Positions 34,379 through 45,727 are shown, numbered from the stretch's first letter. The stretch is DNA of 64,000 bases from Nannocystis bainbridge (GCF_028368995.1 NZ_JAQNDL010000001.1:3684001-3748000); one strand, 5' to 3'. Numbers and translations are program-made. Notes: generated from the sequence alone by a model not told the origin.

Positions 34379-35758
34379 TCAGGGAGTATTCTGGAAGCAG
34401 TATAAGTGGAAACTGTTGCTGCAGTTGAGCGGGTTGTTGCCCGCGTCTTCAACGTCGGTCCAGTCCGAGTTCGCCGCGGTCGTGTCTCCTAGACGGCCTT
34501 TTGGTGGAATTGCTGAGGACGCCCAATTATTGCAGTGCTCGGAACCGGCTTTCGCTCCGGCCAAATCCGAATTGGACCACGCCCCGAAGGGCTCTCCGGA
34601 GATTTGACCGGCCTCGGTGAGGTTGATGGCGGCTGCGAGCGTCCCGTCGGTGAGGTCCGACCAGCCCTTGACGACCGGGGTGCCATCGACGAGCTGGTAC
34701 CAGCCGGTGAAAGTCTTGTCGAAGCGCGTGGAGGGGGAGCCGGTGTCGTCGCTCAGCCACGCCCGCCAGCCGGTGGCGGGGAGCTCGGGAGCGGCGGTCA
34801 TGCCGGCGGTGGCGCAAATCATGTCGGCGCCGGCGAGGCCCCCGAGGTTACCCTTGAAGTCCTCCGCCGTCACGAACACGAGGCGCGGCTTGATGCACGC
34901 GTTGCTGCATGCATCCTCGTCGACATCGTTGCCGTCGTCACACTCTTCGCCCACCTGCGGGATGCCGTCGCCGCACCGCGTGCAGTCGCTGCGGCATTCG
35001 ACCTCGTCCTCGTTGCCGTCGTCGCAAGACTCCCCGGCCGCGGGGTTGTGGTGGCCGTCGCCGCACTCCGCCGGGGTGCAGTCGCTGTCGCACGTCGGGG
35101 TCTCGCCGCCCTCGTCGCAAACCTCGGGCGCGCTCACGATGCCGTCGCCGCAGCTGCAGTCGCCGCAGCTCCCGTCCTCGCTCGCCTCCTGACAGACCCC
35201 ATCGCCGCAGTGCGGCGCCTTGCCCGTGCACGCCGTGTTGCAGGGCGCCTCGTCCGCGTTTTCCGTGTAGGCGTCCGAGTTCTCCGCCCCGTCGTCGCAC
35301 GCCTCGTCGGCCGCCGGGTTGTGCATCCCGTCCCCGCACATCGCCGGCGTGCAGTCCGCGTCGCAGGTCGGCGTGTTGCCGCCCAGGTCGCACGCCTCCG
35401 TCGCCTGCATCGCCTTGTCCCCGCACCACTCCGGATACGTCCCCGTACAGCTCGCGTTGCAGTGCTTCGCCCCCGTGTACGCGTCGGAGTTGCACACCCC
35501 TTCATCGTCGCAATCCTGGCCGTCGTCGCACGTCTCTCCGGCCTCGACCACGCCGTTGCCGCACTGGCCCGGGCCTGTCGTCGTCACGTCCATCGTCGTG
35601 TCCGTCGTCGGGTCCGTCGTCGTGCTGGTGCTCGACTCGGCCGGCGCCCAGCACGGCGCAGTGAGGCATTTGCCTGGCACGTCGGCGCAACCCGTCAGGG
35701 CGGCGAGGACAGCGGTGAGAGCAACGACCGGGAGCGCGGCACGTCGAGAGGCGAGCAC
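34379..35758 (-). CDS. Cys-rich repeat (DUF4215-type) lipoprotein, tandem copy 3
   Basis: Product of 459 aa from GTG 35758, chosen because it starts a lipoprotein signal (ALPVVALTAVLAALTGCADV). The frame is open further upstream without a signal peptide. The N-terminal ~45 residues differ from copies 1 and 2. The linker, seven Cys-rich repeats and C-terminal domain are nearly identical at DNA level. The variable block at 34853-34867 codes AEDFK. Being the most upstream, with its own 5' region, it is probably the ancestral copy and carries the promoter for all three. Role unknown; a surface or matrix protein is likely. Confidence 0.88.
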   Translation of the reverse strand: MLASRRAALPVVALTAVLAALTGCADVPGKCLTAPCWAPAESSTSTTTDPTTDTTMDVTTTGPGQCGNGVVEAGETCDDGQDCDDEGVCNSDAYTGAKHCNASCTGTYPEWCGDKAMQATEACDLGGNTPTCDADCTPAMCGDGMHNPAADEACDDGAENSDAYTENADEAPCNTACTGKAPHCGDGVCQEASEDGSCGDCSCGDGIVSAPEVCDEGGETPTCDSDCTPAECGDGHHNPAAGESCDDGNEDEVECRSDCTRCGDGIPQVGEECDDGNDVDEDACSNACIKPRLVFVTAEDFKGNLGGLAGADMICATAGMTAAPELPATGWRAWLSDDTGSPSTRFDKTFTGWYQLVDGTPVVKGWSDLTDGTLAAAINLTEAGQISGEPFGAWSNSDLAGAKAGSEHCNNWASSAIPPKGRLGDTTAANSDWTDVEDAGNNPLNCSNSFHLYCFQNTP

Positions 35759-36494
35759 AGGGTCCGAAGCTAGCGAAGGCGACGCAGCCGCGCAAGGGCT
35801 TCTCTTGCTGGAACCGCGTTCTGCGGTGGGTTCTCTGCGCTCATCGAGGGACTCGACCGCAAGATCGCAAGGATCGGCAGGAGGCGCATGGGTTCGCCCA
35901 CGCACCTCGTGCGCGGGGTCCTGCTCGTCTCGACCAGGAGTCCGGTAGCCCTTGGGCTTACCCCGCGCGAGTATGTTCCACAGGGAGAGCCCGCAGGTCC
36001 CCAGGCTCGCAAATTCCGCCACCTGTCTCAAAGAACTGGTGGCGACGCATCAGCTCCGCGCTCCCTGTGGTCAGAGGCAGCAGAAGCACGCGAGCTCGCG
36101 CCTCGCTACGGTTCAAATCGAGAGAACACGCAGCAGATGTCTGGGCGGGCCCGAAGCGCAATTCACGCGCGATCAGAGCTACGAACCGGATACGCGCGAG
36201 TACAAACGGTCGACAGACTGGCGCACCCCTGAACTTGGCGAGGCGGGCCGTACGCATCAGACTTGAGGATGCGGCCGCGAGGGACAGCGGAGCTAGCGAC
36301 GATCACCTGAGGGTGAGCGGGTACCCGTTGCGAGATTCTCGAGAAATCGCCGGTGGAGCAGCACTGGTCGCATGACCACTGCGGCATGTCACTCGTGCGC
36401 AGCCAAGCGCTGGGACCGCAACAATCTAGACGATTGGGCCGGCCTCGGTCGCACGACCCTGGTTTTTGTGCTGCTGGTGTGGGATGCTCGCAGC
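35759..36494. other. Divergent intergenic region, 736 bp
   Basis: Lies between two oppositely transcribed Cys-rich lipoprotein genes and must hold both promoters. GC is lower than in the surrounding genes in parts (36040-36400). No repeat of the palindrome family, no RNA gene and no credible ORF. A GGTTCAAATC stretch at ~36112 is not part of a tRNA. Confidence 0.5.
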
Positions 36495-37658
36495 ATGAGA
36501 CGTTTCACTCAGGGTCGAGCTCGGTTTCTCGCTGCCTGCGCGGGTGGTTTGTGGAGCTCGCTGGGATTGGCTTGTTCAGACTTGTCCGCGGGCACGGACA
36601 CCGCGGGCCCTCAAGCTGATAGCAATAGCGGTAGCACTTCCACGACTACGGAACCGTCGATGACGGACACGACCGGACTGCCGACCTCGACGAGCCCTAC
36701 CGGCGCGTCCATGGCTTCGGACGATGCTCCAGGCTGCGGAAACGGCGTTCTCGAGGGCGAAGAAGAGTGCGATGACGGGAACTTGGAAGTGCGCGATGCT
36801 TGCCTACCCAATTGCGAGACCGCAAGATGCGGCGATGGGGTCGTCTGGACCGGAATGGAAGAGTGCGACGACGGCAACGGGATCGATGACTCGTGTACGA
36901 ACGTCTGCGCCATGGCTGGTTGCGGCGATGGGATCGTCTGGGTCGGGCAGGAGGAGTGCGACGACGGCAACCAGTCGGACCACGACATGTGCACGAACAA
37001 GTGCCAGAAGATCGAATGCGGCGATGGCGCATTGCAAGGCGAGGAAGAGTGTGACGACGGCAACGCGATCGACACAGATGACTGCAGCAACGCATGTGTG
37101 GCATCACGGTTTGTCTTCGTCACATCGATCGACTTCAACGGAGATCTAAAACAGCACACCCAGCAGCCATACTACGTCGATGTGGATGACCAACTCACGG
37201 GGCTGGATCGTGCAGACGCGCTCTGCGAGGCGGTCGCCGAGCACGGTGATTTATCAAGCGAGCGCCCCTGGCGCGCCTGGCTCAGCGATGACACCGGTTC
37301 GCCCTCGACCCGCTTCGACAGCTCGTTCGCTGGCTACTACCGGCTCCTCGACGGCAAACCTGTCACGAAAGGATTCGCAGGGCTGGCCATCTCTCCGCTC
37401 CTGAATGCCATCAACGTGGACGAGGACGGTTCCAACCCGAACGTTACCGGGGCCGCCTGGACGAACACGAATCCAGACGGAACCGTCACCGACATGACGA
37501 ATCACTGCGAAAATTGGACTCAAGGAGGAGAACTTCGCGTCAAGTCTTCCCCCGGCCTTATCGACGTCACGGACGAGACATGGACCATCTACGGCAAGAT
37601 CGTTACCTGTGCTGGCGGCCTCCACCTTTACTGCTTTCAGGATGTTGCCCGCCCATGA
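36495..37658 (+). CDS. Cys-rich repeat (DUF4215-type) lipoprotein, four repeats
   Basis: Product of 387 aa. ATG 36495 begins a lipoprotein signal (GGLWSSLGLACSDLS). A Ser/Thr linker and four Cys-rich repeats follow (CGNGVLEGEEECDDGN, CGDGVVWTGMEECDDGN, CGDGIVWVGQEECDDGN, CGDGALQGEEECDDGN). The same C-terminal domain follows (RFVFVTSIDFNGDL ... WRAWLSDDTGSPSTRF ... LHLYCFQDVARP), with a 12-residue insert near its start. Codon use is less GC-biased than in the neighbouring copies, so this is an older or separately acquired paralogue, transcribed in the opposite direction. Convergent with the 15-repeat paralogue. Confidence 0.9.
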   Translation: MRRFTQGRARFLAACAGGLWSSLGLACSDLSAGTDTAGPQADSNSGSTSTTTEPSMTDTTGLPTSTSPTGASMASDDAPGCGNGVLEGEEECDDGNLEVRDACLPNCETARCGDGVVWTGMEECDDGNGIDDSCTNVCAMAGCGDGIVWVGQEECDDGNQSDHDMCTNKCQKIECGDGALQGEEECDDGNAIDTDDCSNACVASRFVFVTSIDFNGDLKQHTQQPYYVDVDDQLTGLDRADALCEAVAEHGDLSSERPWRAWLSDDTGSPSTRFDSSFAGYYRLLDGKPVTKGFAGLAISPLLNAINVDEDGSNPNVTGAAWTNTNPDGTVTDMTNHCENWTQGGELRVKSSPGLIDVTDETWTIYGKIVTCAGGLHLYCFQDVARP

Positions 37659-37934
37659 GAGCTCGATCCTACAACTAACGTCGCGAGAGACGCTCTGGGG
37701 CGCTACAGCAACACCGCTCCGAGAGGCGAAGGTGTGACGGGACGCGCCCGGGGTAGGCGCTGCGGTCATAGTCGTGCATGCTGGGCCTCGCAGCATGCCG
37801 GCTCGGTCCCATCACTGCAGCCCCAGCGTCCGATGGTGAAGCCGAGGCCGCGGAGACAAAGAGCGCGGACGCCGACACCGGCCTGCTCCACGCTTGCGCA
37901 GCGCCTCCGCCCGCTCTCCCAGAAATAGGGCCGA

Positions 37935-37961
37935 AGCCGCGAGTCCCAGGGACTCGCGGCT
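37935..37961. terminator. Inverted repeat between convergent genes, probable bidirectional terminator
   Basis: AGCCGCGAGTCCC (37935-37947) is exactly complementary to GGGACTCGCGGCT (37949-37961), with one central base. It sits between two converging Cys-rich lipoprotein genes. No T-run follows on either strand, so Rho-independent function is uncertain. The remainder of the 37659-38018 gap holds no credible gene. Confidence 0.55.
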
Positions 37962-38018
37962 CTCATGCGGACTTGACGCGTTCAGCGAGTGCGCTCAAGT
38001 CGTTGTCACCTTCAGGCT

Positions 38019-40349
<2,331 letters not shown>

Positions 40350-41325
40350 CGGGCGACGCTACCGACAGGCTCGTCGGCAAGCAACTGCCATCCCGCGGCC
40401 GCCGGCTGCGGCGTGCACCGGCGCACGCGACCGCCCCGCTCGCGCACACGACCGGACGACCGCGGCACCGCGAATCCGCGGCGACTGCACGTCCGTCGGC
40501 GACGCTCCGCGAGAGCCGCCCCGCGAGCGCGTGCAGGCGAACGCGCTCGACCGCTGCGACGCCCCGGCGAGCCAACAGCCGCGCTGCGAGACCCACGGGA
40601 CCTGGAGCCGCCGCCGGCCTCGCGCTCGCCGACGGCTGGGCGTGCCCGGCTCGTCCGCGGGCCGGGGCCCACTGTGCACAGGCTGGGTCACGCCGCCCGG
40701 CGGCCGTGAGCGTGCATCTCGCCCTCGCACGAGCCCGGGCCGCGGGCTGATGAGGGGACCGCGGCGATGCTGGCTATCAAACACGACAGGCGCCGGCTCC
40801 TGGATCGGCGATCGCCGATCGGCGCAGGCGGGCTCGTCCATCGCTCACATGAACGACCGCTCATCGAGGCGCGGCGCGGATCTGCGCGTCCGACGATTGC
40901 AATCACAGCAGCCGGCGAATCAGGCGGCGAGGGCGAGCCGGGCCGCCTGGCCCCATCCATCGACTCGCTGCAAGATCGCCGGAGCACGGCGAGGCCGCGC
41001 GGCTCTTTCAACATGTCTCTTGGCGCATGTCCTTAAAAACATTCTATACAGCCGCGGCAATTGTCTCCACGGGCGCTCTCGCCCTGCGCGGGGTGGTCGC
41101 TTGACGGGCACGGCGAGTTGGGGCATCTTGCGCGCCCGTCAAGGGGTCACGCCTCATGCCCGTCTCGGCCCGTTGAGCGCCTGCGCGCTCCCTCGTCCCC
41201 GGCAGTCGCCATTCGTGGCCTCTCGTCGAATGCTCCGTGGCCGCCCGGCCGCGCGGCCGTCGACGCGATAGCGAGCAGCCGGGGGGCCCAGCGGGAGCGG
41301 CCGGCGGCGCGAAGGAGCGTCCGTC
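40350..41325. other. Intergenic region, 976 bp, no gene seen
   Basis: The longest gene-free stretch. It contains an 18-bp perfect palindrome GATCGGCGATCGCCGATC (40803-40820) and a degenerate palindrome-family element around 41012-41034 (ACATGTCTCTTGGCGCATGT then CCTTA). Arg/Ala-rich frames are compositional artefacts. The promoter of the RNA-ligase gene should lie near the right end; none could be assigned. Confidence 0.5.
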
Positions 41326-42120
41326 ATGACACCGCCCATTTTAAAATATCCCCGCACGCAGCACCTCGAGGGCTCGCGCTTCCAGCACGGCGACCACGAC
41401 CTCGACGCGGTGCCGTTCCGCGACCTCCGCGGCCGCTTCGTCGTGGTCGAGGAGAAGATGGACGGCGGCAACGCCGGCATCAGCTTCGACGGCTCAGGCC
41501 AACTGCTGCTGCAGAGCCGCGGCCACTACCTGACCGGCGGCGGCCGCGAGCGCCACTTCGACCTGCTCAAGCGCTGGGCCAACACCCACGTCGACGACCT
41601 CTATTTGGCCCTCGGCGAGCGCTTCGTGATGTACGGCGAATGGATGTACGCCAAGCACACCTGCTTCTACGACGCGCTGCCCCACTACTTCATGGAGTTC
41701 GACATCTTCGACCGCGAGACCGGCGAGTTCCTGTCGACCGCGCGCCGCCGCGAGCTGCTGCGCGGCCTGCCGGTGGTCTCGGTCGCGGTGCTGTGGGAGG
41801 GCCACCCCGAGCGGCCGGCCGACATCACCCGCCACGCCGGCCCGTCGCGGTTCAAGACCCCACAATGGCGCGAGCGGCTGGCCGCAGCCGGCGCGTCGGC
41901 CGGGGTGTCGCAGGCCCAGGTGATCGCCGAGACCGACGGCTTCGACGACATGGAGGGCCTCTACATCAAGGTCGAGGAGGAGGGCCGCGTCACCGCTCGC
42001 CTCAAGTGGGTCCGCGCCAGCTTCCTCAACGCGATCCTCGACAGCGGCAGCCACTGGCTCGACCGCCCGATCGTCCCCAACCAACTCGCCGACGACGTCG
42101 ACCTGTGGGCCCCCGCGTGA
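41326..42120 (+). CDS. RNA ligase, Rnl2-like (ATP-dependent)
   Basis: Product of 264 aa. The start is supported by AAGGAG at 41312-41317. Nucleotidyltransferase motif I is clear: VVVEEKMDGGNAG, with Lys as AMP acceptor. Later motifs are RFVMYGEWMYAKHT (motif III-like), MEFDIFDRE, DDMEGLYIKVEEEG (motif IV) and ARLKWVRASFL (motif V). The size suits a minimal RNA ligase of the type seen next to end-healing enzymes. It would seal 3'-OH/5'-phosphate RNA ends after healing. It lies 31 bp upstream of the HD-Pnk gene in the same operon; together they form a complete cut-RNA repair pathway. Confidence 0.88.
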   Translation: MTPPILKYPRTQHLEGSRFQHGDHDLDAVPFRDLRGRFVVVEEKMDGGNAGISFDGSGQLLLQSRGHYLTGGGRERHFDLLKRWANTHVDDLYLALGERFVMYGEWMYAKHTCFYDALPHYFMEFDIFDRETGEFLSTARRRELLRGLPVVSVAVLWEGHPERPADITRHAGPSRFKTPQWRERLAAAGASAGVSQAQVIAETDGFDDMEGLYIKVEEEGRVTARLKWVRASFLNAILDSGSHWLDRPIVPNQLADDVDLWAPA

Positions 42121-42151
42121 GGCCCACGGCGCGTCGACGGAGGACCTCGCC

Positions 42152-43270
42152 ATGCTGCTTCCCTATCCCTGCCCCGCCGATCCGGCGATCTCGACGGCTG
42201 TCCCCTGGGACAGCTTGTGGGAGCCGTGGATCGCGCCGATGGCCGCGTGCCCGCAAGACCCGGAGCACCACGCCGAGGGCGACGTCTGGACGCACACCAA
42301 GATGGTGTGCGAGGCGCTGGTCGACCTGCCCGGCTGGCAAGCGCTCGCGCCCGCCGACCGCGAGGTGGTGTTCGCGTCAGCGCTGCTCCACGACATCGCC
42401 AAGCCGGTGTGCACGCGCATCGAGGACGGGCGGATCCGCCAGCCCGGTCACTCGCCGCGCGGGGCGCTGATGGTCCGCGCGATGCTTTGGAAGATGGGCG
42501 TCGATCCGCTCGTGCGCGAGCGGATCGCCGCGCTGGTGCGGACCCATCAGATCCCGTTCTTCCTCATCGACCAGGACGACGCCCGCCGGCGCGCGGCGCA
42601 GATCAGCCAGACGGTCCGCTGCGACCACCTGGCCCTGCTGACCCGCGCCGACGCGCTCGGACGGATCTGCCGCGACCCGCAGCGACTGCTCGACAACATC
42701 GACCTGTTCGTCGATTTCTGCGCCGAGCACGAATGCCTCGACCAGCCGTGGACGTTCCCGAGCGCGCACACGCGATTCGTGTACTTTCGCAGCGAGGATC
42801 GCGACCCGCGCTTCGCGGTGCACGACGACACCCGCTGCGAGGTCGTCTTGATGTCGGGCCTGCCCGGCAGCGGCAAGGATCACTGGATCGCGCACAACCT
42901 CGACCTGCCGGTGATCTCGCTCGACGCGCTGCGCGAGGAGCTCGACCTGTCGCCGACGGGGCCGCAGCACGCGGTGATCCAGGCCGCGCGCGAGCAAGCC
43001 CGCGAGTACCTGCGCCGCGGGCAGTCGTTCGTGTGGAACGCGACCAACCTGAGCCGCGAGCTGCGCGGGCGCCTGATCGATCTGTGCACCGATTACGGGG
43101 CGCGCGTGCGGGTCGTGTTCCTCGACACGCCGTATCGCCGGGTGCTGCGTCAGAACCGCGAGCGCGAGGCCCAGGTGCCGCTGGCGGCGATCGAGCGCAT
43201 GCTGGGGCGCTGGGAGCCGCCCGACCTGACCGAGGCGCATCAGGTCGAGTGGATCTTGCAAGGCGATTGA
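42152..43270 (+). CDS. HD-Pnk RNA end-healing enzyme (HD phosphoesterase + polynucleotide kinase)
   Basis: Product of 372 aa. GGAGGA (42139-42144) is well placed before the ATG. N-terminal HD domain, ~35-190: an early His (HTKMVCEAL), the HD pair in ASALLHDIAKPV and later His in LVRTHQIPFF and VRCDHLALLTRAD, giving a metal-dependent 2',3'-phosphoesterase. C-terminal kinase, ~225-372: Walker A GLPGSGKDHWI, acceptor Asp in LDALREEL, and lid Arg in RRVLRQNRERE. This order is that of HD-Pnk proteins such as the Runella enzyme. It removes 2',3'-cyclic phosphate and phosphorylates 5'-OH ends so that the adjacent ligase can seal. Codons ~18-24 lie in a perfect palindrome GCTGTCCCCTGGGACAGC. Confidence 0.9.
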   Translation: MLLPYPCPADPAISTAVPWDSLWEPWIAPMAACPQDPEHHAEGDVWTHTKMVCEALVDLPGWQALAPADREVVFASALLHDIAKPVCTRIEDGRIRQPGHSPRGALMVRAMLWKMGVDPLVRERIAALVRTHQIPFFLIDQDDARRRAAQISQTVRCDHLALLTRADALGRICRDPQRLLDNIDLFVDFCAEHECLDQPWTFPSAHTRFVYFRSEDRDPRFAVHDDTRCEVVLMSGLPGSGKDHWIAHNLDLPVISLDALREELDLSPTGPQHAVIQAAREQAREYLRRGQSFVWNATNLSRELRGRLIDLCTDYGARVRVVFLDTPYRRVLRQNREREAQVPLAAIERMLGRWEPPDLTEAHQVEWILQGD

Positions 43271-43291
43271 GCGCGTCGCGGCGCGCGGCCC

Positions 43292-44296
43292 TCAATCGCC
43301 GAGACGACGGCGGCCGCCGAGGTCGACCTGCACGCCGACGCCGGTCGCGAGCGCGCGACCGTGCAGATAATGGGCGACGGCCACGTCCTCGACCCCGAGG
43401 CCGAGCGATTTGAAGAGGGTGATGTCGGCGTCGCTGCGTCGGCCCTCGCACGCGCCGCACAGCAGCTCGCCGAGCTCGCCGAGGATGTGGCCGTCGTCGA
43501 TGATCCCCTCGGCGCGCGCGAGCAAGAAATCACCCGACTCCGCCAGCGCCGATTCGCAGCGGTCGACGTAGAGCCGCGCGCGGGCGACGGCGCGGGCGTC
43601 GAGCTCGCGGGCCGCGGGCACGCAGGCGCCGACCGCGTTCACGTGGGTGCCCGGGGCCAGCCACTCGCCGTACAGCACCGGCTCGCGCGAGGAAGTGGTG
43701 GTGCACACGATCGCCGCGCCGTCGACCGCCTCGCGCGCCGAGCCGACGGCGCGCACCTCGAGCGGGAACCGCTGCCGGGCCTGGCGCGCGAACGCCTCGC
43801 GGTTGGCCGGCGTGGCGCTGAAGACCCGCACGCGGCGGATCGGTCGCACGCACTGCATCGCCTCGAGGTGGGTCCATGCCTGCGTGCCGGCGCCGAGGAT
43901 CGCCAGCTCGTCGGCGCCCTCCCGGGCCAGGGCGCGGGTCGCCACCGCCGAGACCGCGGCGGTGCGGATCGCGGTGACCTCGGTGGCGTCGAGGATCGCC
44001 CGCGGCGCGCCGGTGTCGGCGTCGAACAGGGTCACGAGGCCCTGATGCGAATCGAACGGGGTGCCGTGATTGCTCGGGAACACGGCGACGATCTTGAGCC
44101 CGAGCGCCTGCCGCGATTGCAGCGCCGCCGGCATCATGCCGAGGATCGCTCCGCCGGCGAGCCGCATGCCCCAGCGCAGCGGGCTGGTCGCCTCGTCGCG
44201 CGCGAGCGCGGTCAACACCTCGGCCATCTGCTCGATGCATTCCGCCATCGGCAGGAGCTGGCGGATCTCGCGTTGCGTAAGAATCACCGTGGTCAT
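43292..44296 (-). CDS. Ornithine cyclodeaminase / mu-crystallin family protein
   Basis: Product of 334 aa. Typical family pattern: MTTVILTQREIRQLLPMAEC at the start, the substrate region GLKIVAVFPSNHG, the linker ATEVTAIRTAAVSAVATRAL, the Rossmann motif LAILGAGTQAWTH (GxGxxA), and the late VVNAVG-type stretch GTHVNAVGACVPAARELD. Members reduce imines or deaminate amino acids (ornithine cyclodeaminase, alanine dehydrogenase, ketimine reductase). The ornithine-specific acidic residue cannot be judged by eye, so the substrate is open. Convergent with the RNA-repair operon (21-bp gap); no metabolic partner nearby. Confidence 0.9.
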   Translation of the reverse strand: MTTVILTQREIRQLLPMAECIEQMAEVLTALARDEATSPLRWGMRLAGGAILGMMPAALQSRQALGLKIVAVFPSNHGTPFDSHQGLVTLFDADTGAPRAILDATEVTAIRTAAVSAVATRALAREGADELAILGAGTQAWTHLEAMQCVRPIRRVRVFSATPANREAFARQARQRFPLEVRAVGSAREAVDGAAIVCTTTSSREPVLYGEWLAPGTHVNAVGACVPAARELDARAVARARLYVDRCESALAESGDFLLARAEGIIDDGHILGELGELLCGACEGRRSDADITLFKSLGLGVEDVAVAHYLHGRALATGVGVQVDLGGRRRLGD

Positions 44297-44761
44297 GCTG
44301 CGGCGCGACGGTCGCACGCGGCCGCGGCGCGCACAAGCGCCTGCGAACGTGCAGGCGCGCGAGCGCGAGGGGCGAGACCGCCCGATCGTGACAGCGAGCC
44401 CGGCGATTCGCCGGTTTGCCCGTCGGGGTCCGCGGTGATGCGACGGATGCATGACCCCGGTCGGGGATGACATTGGCCGTGGGTGTGACGAAGACTCAAT
44501 CGCAGCAGCATCTGGCGCGCGGCACGGTCGTCGGGGTCACCACCAGCGAACGAGCGGCTGACCGCGAGCGGCCCGCAGCGCTCGCCAGGCCGCGAGCCCG
44601 CGCCGTGCAAGTGAAGCCTCGCGCTTACACCTGCAACCGAGCCCACGACAGCCGACGTGCGACCCATCTGCTCGCTCGCGTTCGCCAGGCCAGCGCCGGA
44701 TCGTGGCCCCGCGGGAGCGCCGGGCCGGGCGCGCCGGCGGGTGCGTGCTATGCATCCTGCG
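44297..44761. other. Divergent intergenic region, 465 bp, no gene seen
   Basis: Should hold promoters for the ornithine-cyclodeaminase-family gene (-) and the atypical SDR gene (+). GATTCGCCGG at ~44405 is a motif also found in the 69-bp array and elsewhere. No structured RNA or gene recognised. Confidence 0.45.
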
Positions 44762-45727
44762 ATGCCCCGGATCCTCCTCACCGGCGCCACTGGGTTCGTC
44801 GGCCGCGCGGTTCGGCCGGCGTTGCTGCGCGCGGGCTGGCAGGTCCGCGGGCTCAGCCGTGACGTCCGCCGCGCGCGCGATCGCTGGCCGGAGATCGAGT
44901 GGGTCCAGGGCGACGTCGGCGACCCTGCCGTCTGCGCCCGCGCGCTGGCCGATTGCGACGCGGCGCTCTACCTGGTCCACGCGATCGGCGAGGGCGCCGA
45001 CTTTCGCCGGCGCGAGCTGGCAGCGGCGCAGACCTTCGCCGCCGCTGCCGCGGAGGTCCCTTCGATGCGGCGCATCGTCTACCTCGGCGGGGTCGCGCCC
45101 GGCGACGAGCCGTCCGAGCATTTGCAGAGCCGGCTCGAGGTCGGTGAGGCGCTGCGCGCCGGCCCGGTCCCGGCGATCGAGCTGCGCGCCAGCATGATCG
45201 TCGGCCACGGCAGCCTGAGCTGGCTGGTGGTCCGCGACCTGGCCGCGCGCCTGCCGGTGATGGTGCTGCCGCGCTGGCTCCGCTCGCGCACCGAGCCGGT
45301 GGCGATCGACGACGTCGTGGTCGCGCTAGTGCAGGCGCTGGCGCTTGAGCAGGCCGGCAGCGCGTGGTTCGACATCCCCGGCCCCGACGTGCTCACGGGC
45401 AAGCAGATCCTCGAGGAGGTCGCCCGCGCGATGGGCCACGGGCGCCCGCGCTCGCTCGACGTCCCGCTGCTTTCGCCGCGCCTGTCGTCGCTGTGGGTCC
45501 GCTTCGTCACCCGCGCCGAATGGTCGGTGGCCCGCAACATCGTCGTCGGTCTGACGCACGACCTGCTGGCCCGCAACGACGATTACTGGCGCCGCATCGG
45601 TCACCCCGTGCGGCTGCCCTTCGCCGAGGCCGCGAAGCGAGCGCTGGATGCCGAGGCGCGCGAGGGCGTCCCGGTGCGCGGCCCGTGGGGCGTGGTCGAG
45701 CGCGTGCTGGCGACGCACGGCTCCTAG
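44762..45727 (+). CDS. Atypical SDR / NmrA-like NAD(P)-binding protein
   Basis: Product of 321 aa from ATG 44762 (MPRILLTGATGFVGRAV); ATG 44750 adds four residues. It has the extended-SDR nucleotide motif TGATGFVG and GDVGDPAVCARAL for acid-tail binding, with Arg residues after strand 2 (LSRDVRRARDRW) that fit NADPH. The substrate half holds IVYLGGVAPGDEPSEHLQSR and IELRASMIVGHGSLSW, as in YbjT-like proteins of the NAD(P)H-binding family. A catalytic Tyr-x3-Lys is not evident, so it may be a reductase-like regulator rather than a classical dehydrogenase. Monocistronic. Confidence 0.85.
   Translation: MPRILLTGATGFVGRAVRPALLRAGWQVRGLSRDVRRARDRWPEIEWVQGDVGDPAVCARALADCDAALYLVHAIGEGADFRRRELAAAQTFAAAAAEVPSMRRIVYLGGVAPGDEPSEHLQSRLEVGEALRAGPVPAIELRASMIVGHGSLSWLVVRDLAARLPVMVLPRWLRSRTEPVAIDDVVVALVQALALEQAGSAWFDIPGPDVLTGKQILEEVARAMGHGRPRSLDVPLLSPRLSSLWVRFVTRAEWSVARNIVVGLTHDLLARNDDYWRRIGHPVRLPFAEAAKRALDAEAREGVPVRGPWGVVERVLATHGS

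Noticed and set aside
32563..35948. Plus-strand Ser/Pro-rich frames opposite the Cys-rich genes
   Set aside because: They repeat at exactly the 1378-bp period of the sense genes and have no independent features; they are shadows.
36090..36140. tRNA-like GGTTCAAATC motif
   Set aside because: The flanking bases do not pair into a T-stem, and no acceptor or anticodon arm can be folded around it.
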